A stretch of DNA of 64,000 nt from Agaribacillus aureus (GTDB lineage: Bacteria > Bacteroidota > Bacteroidia > Cytophagales > Cyclobacteriaceae): NCBI GenBank assembly GCA_030442055.1, contig JAUJEB010000001.1:2790001-2854000 (forward strand), read 5' to 3'. The notes beneath the pieces were generated by a model. That model saw nothing but the letters and a program-made list of their open reading frames with translations. It was not told the DNA's origin and did not search any database. Each line of letters starts with the position of its first letter. Within the stretch, counting starts at the first letter, position 1. A program made the translations under genes and the position numbers. Below are positions 1 to 9,763 of this stretch, piece by piece.

Positions 1-595
1 CCGTTCTCTTAGAAATAGGAAGTTCGGATTTGTAAAATCTTTTCAAAAAATCAATTTGCTGAAATTGATTAATATGGGAATTACCCTCAAGCCAGAAATT
101 ATCAATATTACTTGAATCCACCTGCATATTGCCGTAATCCAATTTTGTCAGGTATTCATTCATCCTTTTTTCTCCAATACTTCTGGCTACCTCCTGATAG
201 CAGGGAACACATGAAGCGTGAAAAGCATCCCTGAAAATCAAATCCTGTTCCCAGGCCTTCATTCTCCGTTTTTTTCCATCCCACTTAAACAGGGTGCTAT
301 CATCCTTCACGACGCCGGTTTCAAGTGCAATAATCGAATTGACTATCTTGAATGTAGACGCCGGCAGATTTCCTTTATTGGCCCATTGGAAATTATTGGA
401 ATAATGAACATCTTCCTGAAAGTCATAAATTAACACAGAACCCTCAACCTGGGCGGAATCAATAATCGCTTGAAATTCAGGTTTTGTTATTTGTTTTTCT
501 TTAATGGTTTCAGGCTGATCTGCGATATGGGCATTTTTATTATCCGCACATGAAGAAAGAATAATTAAAATGGTAAAGAAAAAGTAATGTTTCAT
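1..595 (-). CDS. class D (OXA-type) beta-lactamase, lipoprotein, 3' end outside window
   Basis: The reading frame starts with ATG at 595 and runs open to base 1, so about 198 N-terminal residues are visible. It begins with a lipoprotein signal (LSSC, Cys16) and continues with class D serine beta-lactamase landmarks in the right order: STFK (Ser80, Lys83, the lysine that is carboxylated in this family), SCV (128-130, the S-x-V motif), YGN (154-156) and Trp168 in FWLEG. The KTG motif would lie beyond the edge. The predicted role is hydrolysis of beta-lactams outside the inner membrane. The lipoprotein start argues against a BlaR1 sensor domain, which would follow membrane helices. The Bro-N gene ends 17 bp upstream on the same strand, so the two may be co-transcribed. 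The family call is strong; the substrate range cannot be judged. Confidence 0.85.
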   Translation of the reverse strand, partial: MKHYFFFTILIILSSCADNKNAHIADQPETIKEKQITKPEFQAIIDSAQVEGSVLIYDFQEDVHYSNNFQWANKGNLPASTFKIVNSIIALETGVVKDDSTLFKWDGKKRRMKAWEQDLIFRDAFHASCVPCYQEVARSIGEKRMNEYLTKLDYGNMQVDSSNIDNFWLEGNSHINQFQQIDFLKRFYKSELPISKRT

Positions 596-612
596 ATGGT
601 GCTAATCAAATC

Positions 613-1440
613 TTATTTGTCACTTAATTTCTTTTTATCTGCTGTCAGATAATTCTCACCGGAGATGATTTTCTTACCTGTTTTTGTTTCCAACTCTTTT
701 CGTGCATTCCCGGCAATCTTTCCTCCCTCATTAGCGGCTTCTTTATTTTCTTTAAACCCTTGTGTATCTTTTGTCCTGACGATTTCAGTGGTAGAAGCTT
801 CTCCTAACATAGAAAAAATTAATTCCAGATCCGTCATGTGATCTCTCAAATTCTCCTTTTTTAAACCTTTTACCTCTTTGTATTCAGCAGGTGTGAGACC
901 GAAAGTTGCTTTTGAAATTTCTGCTGATAGAATGGCATATTCCACCTGTCCTTTAATGTCTCGCTCCTTCCATTCATCTGTCAACTCCTCGCGAATAGCA
1001 ATGCTACGCATCCTTTTTTCAATCCAATGCTCTGGGTAGCCCTTGGCTTTGTAAATCTCTCTTGCTCTTTTTGAGGCTAATTCCGGATCCTCTATTTCTT
1101 CCAGCCTTTCATAGCCTACCTTTGCTAACCACCTCTTGAATGGCTCGGCCTTTGGTGAAGGTATTGACTGGATAATTCTTAAAAGGCCTTCTGTATCTGT
1201 ACAATCGGTCTTGTACCTTTTACCATCCGGCGATTCTAATTTAAGTTGTACGATAATTTCGTACAACTGGTCAAACCCTTCTTTGGAAAGTTTTCTTTTG
1301 AGATCACTCCAATACCTTCTAGGATTACTACTTTCAGAAAGTACTTCGATAACATCAATAATTGAGAAATACCATTTCCTTTCTTCCTCGTCATATTGCG
1401 CTCTTATTTTTTTGTCCTGAAATAGTTTAATACTGCTCAT
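613..1440 (-). CDS. Bro-N domain protein, DinD-like
   Basis: 275 residues. The N-terminal ~110 residues match the Bro-N fold (KIRAQYDEEERKWYFSIIDV, then a W-S-D-L-K stretch), which is found in phage antirepressors and in DinD. The C-terminal part (KAKGYPEHWIEKRM, then LTDEWKERDI and FGLTPAEYKEVKGL) resembles the DinD (DNA-damage-inducible protein D) family rather than phage antirepressors. E. coli DinD affects RecA activity; the role here is unknown. The last residues are lysine-rich. No phage genes lie nearby, so a resident DinD-like or mobile accessory gene is more likely than a prophage remnant. Confidence 0.75.
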   Translation of the reverse strand: MSSIKLFQDKKIRAQYDEEERKWYFSIIDVIEVLSESSNPRRYWSDLKRKLSKEGFDQLYEIIVQLKLESPDGKRYKTDCTDTEGLLRIIQSIPSPKAEPFKRWLAKVGYERLEEIEDPELASKRAREIYKAKGYPEHWIEKRMRSIAIREELTDEWKERDIKGQVEYAILSAEISKATFGLTPAEYKEVKGLKKENLRDHMTDLELIFSMLGEASTTEIVRTKDTQGFKENKEAANEGGKIAGNARKELETKTGKKIISGENYLTADKKKLSDK

Positions 1441-1913
1441 TCTTCATAAAACTGTTTATTTTGCTGGTACAAATCTCTTTAGTTGGTTTCTGCAATTCGT
1501 TAGTCCGGTTTGCCGGGTATTGTATCTCCTCTTACTTTTCTCTGGGTAAATGTGCTAATAAGTTGTTTCAATCGAAAGTAGTTATTCTTTGATTGTGCTA
1601 AGATAAAAATTTGCTGGGTTTAATGACGTGCAACACATTTTTAAATGCCTTTTATTTATCATATGGACTCTTAGAAGTCCAGACAACACCTCCATAGGAA
1701 TAGCCCATAGCCAAAAACTGGTAATAATCTATAAATGCAATAAAGTTCCATCGAGTTGTTATTACCTTTTGAATATGGGGTACATTGATTAGTGAATGAG
1801 TCAGACTGCACTAAGGCGAGGGCAACTTCGAAAAAGGAAAACGTTCTCCGGTCTTTGGCAGGCGCAGCTTTAGCGACCGGTCGCAGCCGTCTGCCGTAGC
1901 ATGATAAGTGTTT
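1441..1913. other. intergenic region with possible gene remnant
   Basis: 473 bp without an intact gene. It holds the upstream region of the Bro-N gene, a short hairpin at 1665-1680 (GGACT/AGTCC arms), and an open minus-strand stretch at 1652-1810 listed separately. I see no promoter of the TTG-N19-TAnnTTTG type. Confidence 0.5.
1652..1810 (-). pseudogene. possible C-terminal gene remnant
   Basis: A 52-codon minus-strand frame between stop codons has protein-like composition (TTRWNFIAFIDYYQFLAMGY, then GGVVWTSKSPYDK and a stop) but no start codon. I do not recognise the family. It could be the tail of a decayed gene or chance. Confidence 0.2.
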
Positions 1914-2726
1914 TTAGCTTATTTGATGTTTTGTCATCCCCCCCATCACTATCTTCATGATCCTGATTTTGCCCCACCTGGGAACGGTTCTTAAGGAATA
2001 GACAAGCAATTTGGTAAGCCTGCCCGGTAAAACGGTAGTCTTTCGACCCAATGCCCTGAGTATTGGTAACCCTACCTGCGATGGGGTTAAAGACATGCCC
2101 ATTTTCATATTGGCACGTTCCCCGAACCCACTTTCCACCGGCCCCGGAGCAGCTGCCAACACATCCACACCATGTGGCTTTAGTTCTATTGCCAGTGCTT
2201 CTGCCAGGGACTGCACATATGCTTTTGTTGCCGCATAATTAGCGGAAAACGGAACGCCCTGGAATGATACCATAGAGCTCATTAATATTATTCCTCCCCT
2301 CTTTTTCATAGCAAATTGCTGGCTATAATAATGTGTTAAACTCAACAAAGCCTCACAATTCACTTTCAACATATTAATCTCTTCGTCCATTGAAGTTTTA
2401 AGAAATGAACCCGACGTTCCATATCCAGCGGAAACCACCAGTAATCCTATGTCTTCGGTTTTGGTTTCTTCTATAATAGTAGTCACGCTATCGGCCTCCG
2501 ACATATCACAAGCAATCACCTTTATTTGGACATCATAAAGGGCTGTGAGCTCCTTTTTGACTTTGTGCAATCTATCTAATCCCCTTCCGTTAATTACCAA
2601 ATTCAAACCAGACTCCGCTAATCTTGAAGCAAGTTCAAAGCCAATGCCAGATGATGCTCCCGTTACGATAGCCCAGGGCCCATATTTATTTCTTAGCCTT
2701 TCTTTTTCTTTATTCGAGTGTTTCAT
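1914..2726 (-). CDS. short-chain dehydrogenase/reductase (SDR)
   Basis: 270 residues, typical for a classical SDR. The cofactor-binding TGASSGIG motif is at 22-29, and the catalytic residues are Ser151 and the Y164-AAT-K168 pair. NGRG after the second strand (47-50) would fit NADP(H). The C-terminal region (~200-265) has hydrophobic patches like the DltE/YqjQ-type SDRs. The substrate cannot be inferred. A Crp/Fnr regulator lies 154 bp upstream on the same strand, but the gap is too long to assume one operon. Confidence 0.85.
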   Translation of the reverse strand: MKHSNKEKERLRNKYGPWAIVTGASSGIGFELASRLAESGLNLVINGRGLDRLHKVKKELTALYDVQIKVIACDMSEADSVTTIIEETKTEDIGLLVVSAGYGTSGSFLKTSMDEEINMLKVNCEALLSLTHYYSQQFAMKKRGGIILMSSMVSFQGVPFSANYAATKAYVQSLAEALAIELKPHGVDVLAAAPGPVESGFGERANMKMGMSLTPSQVGLPILRALGRKTTVLPGRLTKLLVYSLRTVPRWGKIRIMKIVMGGMTKHQIS

Positions 2727-2880
2727 ATACTAATGAGATCCGTTGGATTTTGTATAGGAAGCTTTTCCTGCTTAAATGCATCATTTAGGCATTCAACTTG
2801 CATCATGAAGCTTCACCAACTGCAAAGCTAAGCCTCGCTGACGCTTACAAACGATAACAAATGTTTATACTTTCCAGGAA

Positions 2881-3444
2881 TTAGATTTTTTTTAGCCTGC
2901 TAAGATGCACTGGTGTAATACCAAGATAGGAGGCAATCATATGTTGTGGCACCCGGTTGTGAATATTAGGGAATACTTCGGTTATTGAATCATACCTTTC
3001 TTTTGGAGTCCGGGCATAGAGGTTTTTAATTCGATTGTCCTGGTAAATGAAATAAAACTCGGCGATAATCCGCCCCATTTTATCACCTTCGCGAAGGTGC
3101 TGATATCCCCAATCAATGGTGGATCGAGGCATTACTACTACCTGTGTTTCTTCAATAGCCTGAAGGGTATATAAAGATGGCTGCTTCTGCATAAAACTTG
3201 AATAGTCAGCTATGAACTGATTTTCCAAAGCAAAATGTGTGGTGTGTTCTGTCCCGTCTTTATCATTTATGATAAGTCTGATAATTCCTGTGTTAATAAA
3301 AAAGATCTCATTGGGAATTAAGTTTGGAACACTTAATGACTCTTTTCTTTTAAAAACTCTGACAAAACAATCTTTCAGAAAACCTTCAAGTTCCTCTTCC
3401 GAAATTGAAATCATTTGTTTTATCGCCTGTCTTAACTGTTCCAT
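2881..3444 (-). CDS. Crp/Fnr-family transcriptional regulator
   Basis: 187 residues. Residues ~25-120 form a cyclic-nucleotide-binding-like barrel (FFINTGIIRLIINDKDG, then a segment like the usual FADYSSF). The C-terminus carries a short helix-turn-helix (YLGITPVHLSRLKKI) that ends right after the recognition helix, as is usual for this Bacteroidota subgroup. No cysteine cluster for an Fe-S centre is visible, so direct oxygen sensing of the FNR type is unlikely. The gene downstream is the SDR, a possible target. Confidence 0.85.
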   Translation of the reverse strand: MEQLRQAIKQMISISEEELEGFLKDCFVRVFKRKESLSVPNLIPNEIFFINTGIIRLIINDKDGTEHTTHFALENQFIADYSSFMQKQPSLYTLQAIEETQVVVMPRSTIDWGYQHLREGDKMGRIIAEFYFIYQDNRIKNLYARTPKERYDSITEVFPNIHNRVPQHMIASYLGITPVHLSRLKKI

Positions 3445-3583
3445 TTACATATCAATATGTTATCGATATTAACAGTTTTTGGTAAATGTAGTTCACCGCG
3501 ATTGCACCTTGGTCAAATAGGCCTAATACCAAAACATCCTATCCTGGCAACCAAAAATTCGCCTCAAATAATCCTAATCCGGA

Positions 3584-4117
3584 TTATTTTAATAACAATC
3601 TAAAACCAAATACTGGAAGCTCCCCCTGCATAAAATCCAGGTCTTCGGATCTTTTGAATCCCATGTTCTCATACATCTTCCATGCTACTTGCATCGCCTT
3701 GGTGGAATGAATAACTATTTGATATTGGTTTTCTTCTTTAGCTTTTTGGATACAAGCTTCGGTTAATAGTTTCCCAATACCCTTACCTCTTGCCGACGGG
3801 TCCACCGCCAGCAGTCTAAAACCGGAAGCATTTCGCTCTTCGGTGGCAGTCCCTCCGGAACCATAATACTTCATGTCCCCAAAATAAACTACTCCGCCAC
3901 CTATTTTCCCATCAGAAGAAACAGCTACCAATAATTTTGTTCCTGGGTTTTCTGTAAGGCTTCCAATATTGGTCAGCATTTTGTAGTAATTGGGTTGTTC
4001 ATTTTGTTTTGGGAAACCATTCAATTGTGAATATACCTTCACCATTAATGCCCCAATTTCTCCGAATTCGGAAGGGTGAGCATCTCTTACGATGTAATCC
4101 CGTCTATTCATACCCAA
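3584..4117 (-). CDS. GNAT-family N-acetyltransferase
   Basis: 177 residues with the acetyl-CoA pyrophosphate loop RGKGIG at 110-115 inside LLAVDPSARGKGIGKLL, followed by the C-terminal strand (YENMGFKRS). The substrate is not predictable. A Met at residue 3 is an alternative start. One of three GNAT genes on the same strand between 3.5 and 6.2 kb, which are unlike each other in sequence. Confidence 0.8.
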   Translation of the reverse strand: MGMNRRDYIVRDAHPSEFGEIGALMVKVYSQLNGFPKQNEQPNYYKMLTNIGSLTENPGTKLLVAVSSDGKIGGGVVYFGDMKYYGSGGTATEERNASGFRLLAVDPSARGKGIGKLLTEACIQKAKEENQYQIVIHSTKAMQVAWKMYENMGFKRSEDLDFMQGELPVFGFRLLLK

Positions 4118-4184
4118 TGTCAGTCTAATTCAAATCGGCCTATCTCAATTTTATCTGGCGATTTATACTTCATTTTCTTCGTAT

Positions 4185-4622
4185 CTACTGCGGATTTAAA
4201 GCAACATTTATCATCCAATTGATTCCGAACTTGTCTGTAAACATGCCGAAATAGGCCCCCCAAAAAGTTTTATCCATGGGCATCGTAACCTGTCCACCGC
4301 TGGAAAGTTCAGCGAAAATCCGGTCTGCTTCCTCTGTTGTATCGGTATTGATGGAAATGGAAAAGTTGTTTCCTTCCTTAAAATTGGCAGCCCATTCTCC
4401 GCCGGTATCACTCCCCATTAATACGGTTTCTTCGCTTATAGGCAGCGAAATGTGCATAATTTTGTTTTTGTCAGCATCTGAAACAGGTGGCATGTCATCC
4501 TGATGAGGCATTTCTTCAAATCTTCCGACATAAGGAAACTCTCCACCAAACACAGATTTATAGAAATTAAAAGCCTCTTCACAGTTTCCATTGAAAGTTA
4601 AATATACGTTTACTGTAGTCAT
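4185..4622 (-). CDS. VOC-family (PhnB-like) protein
   Basis: 145 residues of the PhnB/glyoxalase-like group: an N-terminal beta-alpha-beta unit (LTFNGNCEEAFNFYKSVFGG), MHISLPI and a C-terminal FGMFTDKFGINWMIN. These are usually dimeric metal-binding proteins of unknown substrate; older databases call them 3-demethylubiquinone methyltransferase-like. The distance to neighbours (67 bp downstream, ~200 bp upstream) suggests its own promoter. Confidence 0.8.
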   Translation of the reverse strand: MTTVNVYLTFNGNCEEAFNFYKSVFGGEFPYVGRFEEMPHQDDMPPVSDADKNKIMHISLPISEETVLMGSDTGGEWAANFKEGNNFSISINTDTTEEADRIFAELSSGGQVTMPMDKTFWGAYFGMFTDKFGINWMINVALNPQ

Positions 4623-4767
4623 CTTTATGTTGTTTTTGGTGTGTAATCGATAGCTATTTTCATGTGTAGGAATACTGAAAGTTTCAGCTTCAGCGTTTGA
4701 TTGATTTAAGTTACTACTTTTCCTGATTTTAAATGCAAGAATTTTCGGGGACTATTTTAAAATATAA

Positions 4768-4787
4768 AAGAAACCCGGGCTTGGTTT
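4768..4787 (-). terminator. weak Rho-independent terminator
   Basis: On the minus strand AAACC and GGGTTT arms flank a short GC-rich loop, followed by CTTTTAT. It lies ~35 bp past the stop codon of the GNAT gene ending at 4821. Confidence 0.4.
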
Positions 4788-4820
4788 ATCACCTTGCAGC
4801 ATTACTGACTTTTGGTGATA

Positions 4821-5291
4821 TCACTTGCCTTTAATAATAGACATCAAAATTAAGCTTTTCCACCCGTCCTCAGTTTTAATACATTCCCTGATGATACCCT
4901 CCTGTTCAAAACCTTCACTTTTGTATAATTGGAAAGCCCGATGGTTTTCGCTAAATACATCCAACCATAACCTGTGATAGTTGTTTTGCTTAAAACAAAA
5001 GGCTTTGACCCACCTGACCGCAGCCCTGCCATAACCCTTTCCCTTATCGCCAATAACTATTCTTCTGAATTCCAGACTTTCATCTTCACGTTCAGTTAAT
5101 GCCAGGACAATAAATCCAACCAGGACTCCGGAACGGTCAAAAATGCTAAAGTGAAATTCATGCCGGTTTTCAATTACCTGCAAATGTCTTTCGTGGGAAT
5201 ATGGAAAAATGAATTGTCGATTTTCAGGGTCGTTTTCCAACTTCAGGTTTTTATGTATGTCCTGAGGCTTCGTTTCAATTACTTCAATCAT
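4821..5291 (-). CDS. GNAT-family N-acetyltransferase
   Basis: 156 residues from the ATG at 5291 (MIEVIETKPQDIH). An upstream in-frame ATG at 5342 would add 17 residues with no family resemblance, so I prefer the internal start. The acetyl-CoA loop is GKGYGR within FRRIVIGDKGKGYGRAAV, followed by YHRLWLDVFSENHRAFQLYK, the B motif in which the protein resembles RimJ/SpeG-like GNATs. Substrate unknown. Confidence 0.8.
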   Translation of the reverse strand: MIEVIETKPQDIHKNLKLENDPENRQFIFPYSHERHLQVIENRHEFHFSIFDRSGVLVGFIVLALTEREDESLEFRRIVIGDKGKGYGRAAVRWVKAFCFKQNNYHRLWLDVFSENHRAFQLYKSEGFEQEGIIRECIKTEDGWKSLILMSIIKGK

Positions 5292-5604
5292 AATGTTTAA
5301 AGTACAATTATTTACCAAGGTTGTTATCATCCGGTCAGGCAATAATAGATGGACCGGTGTTCTGCCACCCGGTTTATTAAATGGATTTTACAAAAAAAAA
5401 GCTGGTCTGAACCAGGTCTATAACACAAGATTAAGTTTCCGGAATTTATTAATGTTAGCTCCCGCTGGTACTTTTCCGGAAGTAAACATTTGTCAATATA
5501 AAACCTTCCAAAACATATTTCTTATCTATTAGGTAAGGATAAACCGGATTCTCCCAAGGGGCATTTGGATCAAATTCCGCCAAAAATAGCCATGAATCAG
5601 CGGG
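5292..5604. other. intergenic region
   Basis: 313 bp between two minus-strand GNAT genes. Apart from the terminator at 5392-5415 I see no gene or recognisable site. Confidence 0.5.
5392..5415 (-). terminator. Rho-independent terminator
   Basis: On the minus strand CTGGT-TCAG-ACCAG is followed by C and nine T residues. It lies ~190 bp past the stop codon of the GNAT gene at 5605-6123, so it would end a transcript with a long 3' tail. Confidence 0.6.
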
Positions 5605-6123
5605 TTATGTTAATTCCAATCTCATTAAATCATCCGTTTGCTTATCCTTTCCCAGCCAAAAGGTATGGGCTTTAAATTTCACAAACCCTCTTTTTTCATA
5701 TACGTGAATAGCCCGGGCATTTTTCTCCCATACCCCTAACCATATATACTTTAGATTATGTTCATTGGCAATCCTGATAGCTTTTTCCAGCAGCTGAGGG
5801 CCAAATCCTCTTCCCTGAAATTGTTTTAATATATAAATTCTTTCTAACTCGAGCGACTCCTTATCATTAATATCTGTCTGAGCCGGCGTCAGGTTAACTT
5901 TCAAATAACCGACTAATTTGTTTTCCCAATAAGCCAGGTAAAATGTAGAATGTGCATTTAAAAGCTCTCTTTCTATTTGTTTATGACTCAAGGACTTTTC
6001 AATATATTCATTTAAATCATCTGCCGTGTTTACAGCGGCAAATGTATCCTTGAATGTCGTGACAGCGATGTCTCTCAGGACGTCGAGATCGTTGATATCA
6101 CTTTGTTTGATAAATAGTTTCAT
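5605..6123 (-). CDS. GNAT-family N-acetyltransferase
   Basis: 172 residues from the ATG at 6123 (MKLFIKQSDINDLDVL); an upstream ATG at 6165 would add 14 unrelated residues. The pyrophosphate loop is QGRGFG in LERIYILKQFQGRGFGPQLL. The motif B region (LKYIWLGVWEKNARAIHVYE) and C-terminal KRGFVKFKAHTFWLG resemble spermidine acetyltransferase PaiA/YkkB-like GNATs. A terminator lies just upstream, so the gene must have its own promoter within ~60 bp. Confidence 0.8.
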   Translation of the reverse strand: MKLFIKQSDINDLDVLRDIAVTTFKDTFAAVNTADDLNEYIEKSLSHKQIERELLNAHSTFYLAYWENKLVGYLKVNLTPAQTDINDKESLELERIYILKQFQGRGFGPQLLEKAIRIANEHNLKYIWLGVWEKNARAIHVYEKRGFVKFKAHTFWLGKDKQTDDLMRLELT

Positions 6124-6181
6124 TTTCAAAATACTGCTGATTGGGTAATCACTAAAATAAGCCAATTACCACAAAATCATC

Positions 6182-6217
6182 AAAAAAAGCCCTGATTTTA
6201 ATAATCAGAGCTTTTTT
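6182..6217 (-). terminator. Rho-independent terminator, symmetric
   Basis: Arms AGCCCTGATT and AATCAGAGCT with one mismatch, flanked by an A-run and a T-run, so it can work on both strands. On the minus strand it lies ~130 bp past the nrdA stop codon and would end the nrdBA transcript. Confidence 0.75.
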
Positions 6218-6344
6218 CAATAATTACAATGGCAATCTTTTCTCTAATTTCCGAAATGAGTTGATAATGAACACACCGAAAATATTTCGGTGGTTCTTTT
6301 TAAATCAAACCGATATCGGATCGCTACTATACATATCTGCAATT

Positions 6345-8732
6345 TTAGCTACCACAGGCTTCGCATTCATCGGGATTATCCAGCGAGCAAGCCATATCAG
6401 CCTGTTTTTGTTGCATCTGCTGACTTTGTGTATTCGCTGCCTCCTGTTGTGGGTTTTGGGCGGCATTTTTATCCACAGTAAATTTAATAGCATCAGTAGC
6501 GGCCTTGGACCTTAAGTAATACAAGCCGGTTTTCAGCCCTCGTTTCCAGGCGTAAAAATGCATGGAGGTCAATTTACCAAAGTTCGGATCCTGGATATGC
6601 ACGTTCATACTTTGTGATTGGCAAATATAGGCTCCTCTGTCGGCAGACATATCAATAATAGCCTTTTGGGATATCTCCCAAACCGTTTTATAAAGGTCTT
6701 TAATATTTTGTGGGATTTCCGGAATATTTTGAACCGATCCGTTGGCGGCAATTAACCGGTTTTTCATGGCGTCATTCCACAAGCCCAATTCGATCAGGTC
6801 CTTCATTAAATGTTTATTTACTACAATAAACTCTCCGGACAAGGTTCTTCTGGTATAAATGTTGGAAGTATATGGCTCAAAACATTCGTTGTTTCCAAGA
6901 ATTTGTGAAGTAGAAGCTGTAGGCATTGGTGCTACCAACAGAGAATTTCTAACGCCATGTTTTTTGACTTCTCTTTTTAAGCTCTCCCAATCCCAACGGC
7001 CGGACTTAGGCGTGACACCCCACATGTCAAACTGGAAAATCCCTTTGGAAACCGGTGAACCCTTAAACGTTTCATATTTGCCTTGTGCTTCAGCCAAGTC
7101 CTTGGAGGCTGTCATGCCGGCAAAATAAATCGTTTCAAAAATATCTTCATTTAATCCCCGGGCCTCTTTCGAATCAAACGGCATTCTCAACTTTATAAAA
7201 GTATCCGCTAATCCCTGGACGCCAATGCCAACCGGGCGATGTCGCATATTTGATTTCTTGGCTTCAGGTACCGGGTAATAATTAACGTCAATCACTTTGT
7301 TAAGATTCTTAGTGACTACGTAGGCAATCTCATATAATTTCTTATGATCGAATTTTCCGTCTTCGGTAACAAACTTTGGCAGCGCAATAGAAGCAAGGTT
7401 ACATACGGCTACTTCATCAGGGGATGTATATTCAATAATTTCAGTGCACAGGTTACTAGACTTAATTGTTCCTAAATTCTTTTGATTGGACTTTTTGTTG
7501 GCTGCGTCTTTGTACAACATATATGGTGTACCGGTTTCAATCTGAGCCTCTAAAATTTCAAACCAAAGATCCTGTGCTTTTACCTGTTTTCTATAACGTT
7601 CTTCTTTTTCGTATTTAGTGTATAGTTTTTCAAAATCTTCCCCGTAACAATCTGCCAAGCCAGGCGCTTCGTTGGGACAGAATAAGGACCACATTTCATT
7701 ATTTTCCACCCTTTTCATAAAAAGATCCGGGATCCAAAGCGCGTAAAAGAGATCTCTGGCCCTTAACTCTTCTTTACCGTGATTTTTTCTTAAATCCAGG
7801 AAAGCAAAAATATCGTCGTGCCATGGTTCAAGATAAATAGCAAAGCTACCTTTTCTCTTGCCACCTCCCTGATCTACATACCGGGCGGTCATGTCAAAAT
7901 TTCTCAACATCGGCACAATACCATTGGATACACCCCCTGTACCTTTGATATAAGATCCTGTCGCCCTGATATTATGAATGCTCAAACCTATACCACCCGC
8001 AGACTGGGATATCTTAGCGGTTTGTTTTAATGTATCATAAATACCATCAATGCTATCTTCCTTCATTGTCAACAAAAAGCATGATGATAATTGCGGCTTA
8101 GGCGTACCGGCGTTGAATAATGTTGGCGTTGCATGAGTAAACCACTTCCCTGACAAAAGATTATAGGTTTTGACCACTTCTTCAATATCGTCCATATGAA
8201 TACCAACGGCCACCCTCATCAACATATGCTGCGGTCTTTCCACCACTTTTCCGTCAATTTTCATAAGATAAGACCTTTCCAGAGTTTTAAACCCGAAATA
8301 GTCATAGCTGAAATCACGGTCATATATTATGGTGGAATCCAGTAATGCAGCATTTTTCTTTATAATACCATAAGCTTCCTTGGAGATCAATGGTGCGTTT
8401 TCTCCTGTTCTTGGATCTACATACGTGTAAAGCCTTTTCATCGTATTTGAAAAAGATTTACTGGTTACTCTATGAAGGTTGGAAATGGCTATTCTGGCAG
8501 CTAATTTGGCAAAATCAGGATGCTGCGTAGTCATTGTAGCCGCCGTCTCAGCAGCCAAATTGTCAAGTTCAACGGTGGTGACGCCATCATAGATTCCGTT
8601 AATTACCTTTTTGGCAATTTCAACCGGTTCTACATAGCTCATATCCAAACCATAACACAGTTTTTCAATTCTCGCCGTTACCTTGTCAAATTTGACTGAC
8701 TCACGTCTACCGTCTCTTTTAACTACTAACAT
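6345..8732 (-). CDS. nrdA: ribonucleoside-diphosphate reductase class Ia, alpha subunit
   Basis: 795 residues. The N-terminal ATP-cone (~1-90, [16 protein letters not shown]) provides allosteric control. The active-site cysteines are visible in LSSCFLL, SSNLCTE and AVCNLAS, and the C-terminal shuttle pair is in CEACGS at the very end. It reduces ribonucleotides to deoxyribonucleotides using the radical made by NrdB, whose gene lies 44 bp upstream on the same strand. A Gln-rich linker (~750-780) precedes the C-terminal tail. Confidence 0.97.
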   Translation of the reverse strand: MLVVKRDGRRESVKFDKVTARIEKLCYGLDMSYVEPVEIAKKVINGIYDGVTTVELDNLAAETAATMTTQHPDFAKLAARIAISNLHRVTSKSFSNTMKRLYTYVDPRTGENAPLISKEAYGIIKKNAALLDSTIIYDRDFSYDYFGFKTLERSYLMKIDGKVVERPQHMLMRVAVGIHMDDIEEVVKTYNLLSGKWFTHATPTLFNAGTPKPQLSSCFLLTMKEDSIDGIYDTLKQTAKISQSAGGIGLSIHNIRATGSYIKGTGGVSNGIVPMLRNFDMTARYVDQGGGKRKGSFAIYLEPWHDDIFAFLDLRKNHGKEELRARDLFYALWIPDLFMKRVENNEMWSLFCPNEAPGLADCYGEDFEKLYTKYEKEERYRKQVKAQDLWFEILEAQIETGTPYMLYKDAANKKSNQKNLGTIKSSNLCTEIIEYTSPDEVAVCNLASIALPKFVTEDGKFDHKKLYEIAYVVTKNLNKVIDVNYYPVPEAKKSNMRHRPVGIGVQGLADTFIKLRMPFDSKEARGLNEDIFETIYFAGMTASKDLAEAQGKYETFKGSPVSKGIFQFDMWGVTPKSGRWDWESLKREVKKHGVRNSLLVAPMPTASTSQILGNNECFEPYTSNIYTRRTLSGEFIVVNKHLMKDLIELGLWNDAMKNRLIAANGSVQNIPEIPQNIKDLYKTVWEISQKAIIDMSADRGAYICQSQSMNVHIQDPNFGKLTSMHFYAWKRGLKTGLYYLRSKAATDAIKFTVDKNAAQNPQQEAANTQSQQMQQKQADMACSLDNPDECEACGS

Positions 8733-8776
8733 TTATCAGGGGATTTAATGGGGTTAACAATTTTTTTTGATACAGA

Positions 8777-9763
8777 CTAGAAATCTTCGTCTAATGAGAA
8801 TTTGGATTTATTTTCCTCTTTCTGCATTACGCCAGCTTTCTGGTATTCTCCGACACGTTTCTCAAAGAAGTTGGTTTTGCCTTGCAAGGAAATCATTTCC
8901 ATAAAATCAAATGGGTTGGTAGCGCCATAAACTTTGGTGCAACCCAACTCGGCTAATAATCGATCGGCCACAAATTCAATATACTGACACATTAAATCAG
9001 CATTCATACCTATCAACTTAACCGGCAAGGCGTCGGTTACAAATTCTTTCTCGATTTCTACAGCGTCTTTTATTATTTCAATGATTTTTTCCTCTCCTAA
9101 CTTATTGGTAACATGATTGTTATATAACAGGCAGGCAAAATCACAGTGTAGTCCTTCGTCTCGTGAAATTAATTCATTGGAAAAACTCAATCCTGGCATC
9201 AATCCTCTTTTCTTCAGCCAGAAAATTGAACAAAAGCTTCCTGAAAAGAAAATTCCTTCCACGGCAGCAAATGCGATCAATCTTTCCTGGAATGATCCTT
9301 CATCAATCCACCTCAAAGCCCAATCCGCTTTCTTTTTAACGCAATCCATTGTCTCTATGGCATTAAAAAGTTTATCTTTTTGATTGGGATCTTTTACGTA
9401 GGTATCAATCAAAAGGGAATAAGTCTCAGAATGAATGTTTTCGATAGCAATTTGAAATCCATAAAAAAACTTGGCTTCGGTATATTGTACTTCGGCAACA
9501 AAATGCTCGGCCAGGTTTTCATTAACAATACCATCACTGGCTGCAAAGAATGCCAGTACATGTGAAATAAAATGTCGCTCGCCGTCATTAAGATTTTCCC
9601 AATCCTTCAAATCCTGGCTAAGATCAATTTCCTCCGCAGTCCAAAAACTTGCCTCGGCTTTTTTATAAAACTGCCAGATATCATCATGCTCAATAGGGAA
9701 TAAAACAAACCTATTCTTGTTCTCTTCTAAGATAGGTTCTGTAACGGCGCCTTTATTATTCAT
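8777..9763 (-). CDS. nrdB: ribonucleoside-diphosphate reductase class Ia, beta subunit
   Basis: 328 residues. The di-iron and radical region is visible in [11 protein letters not shown], which supplies the metal-binding Glu and His and the radical-forming Tyr in the usual spacing, and in [16 protein letters not shown], which supplies further ligands. The C-terminal FSLDEDF is the tail that docks to NrdA. First gene of the nrdBA pair. I could not identify NrdR boxes upstream. Confidence 0.97.
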   Translation of the reverse strand: MNNKGAVTEPILEENKNRFVLFPIEHDDIWQFYKKAEASFWTAEEIDLSQDLKDWENLNDGERHFISHVLAFFAASDGIVNENLAEHFVAEVQYTEAKFFYGFQIAIENIHSETYSLLIDTYVKDPNQKDKLFNAIETMDCVKKKADWALRWIDEGSFQERLIAFAAVEGIFFSGSFCSIFWLKKRGLMPGLSFSNELISRDEGLHCDFACLLYNNHVTNKLGEEKIIEIIKDAVEIEKEFVTDALPVKLIGMNADLMCQYIEFVADRLLAELGCTKVYGATNPFDFMEMISLQGKTNFFEKRVGEYQKAGVMQKEENKSKFSLDEDF

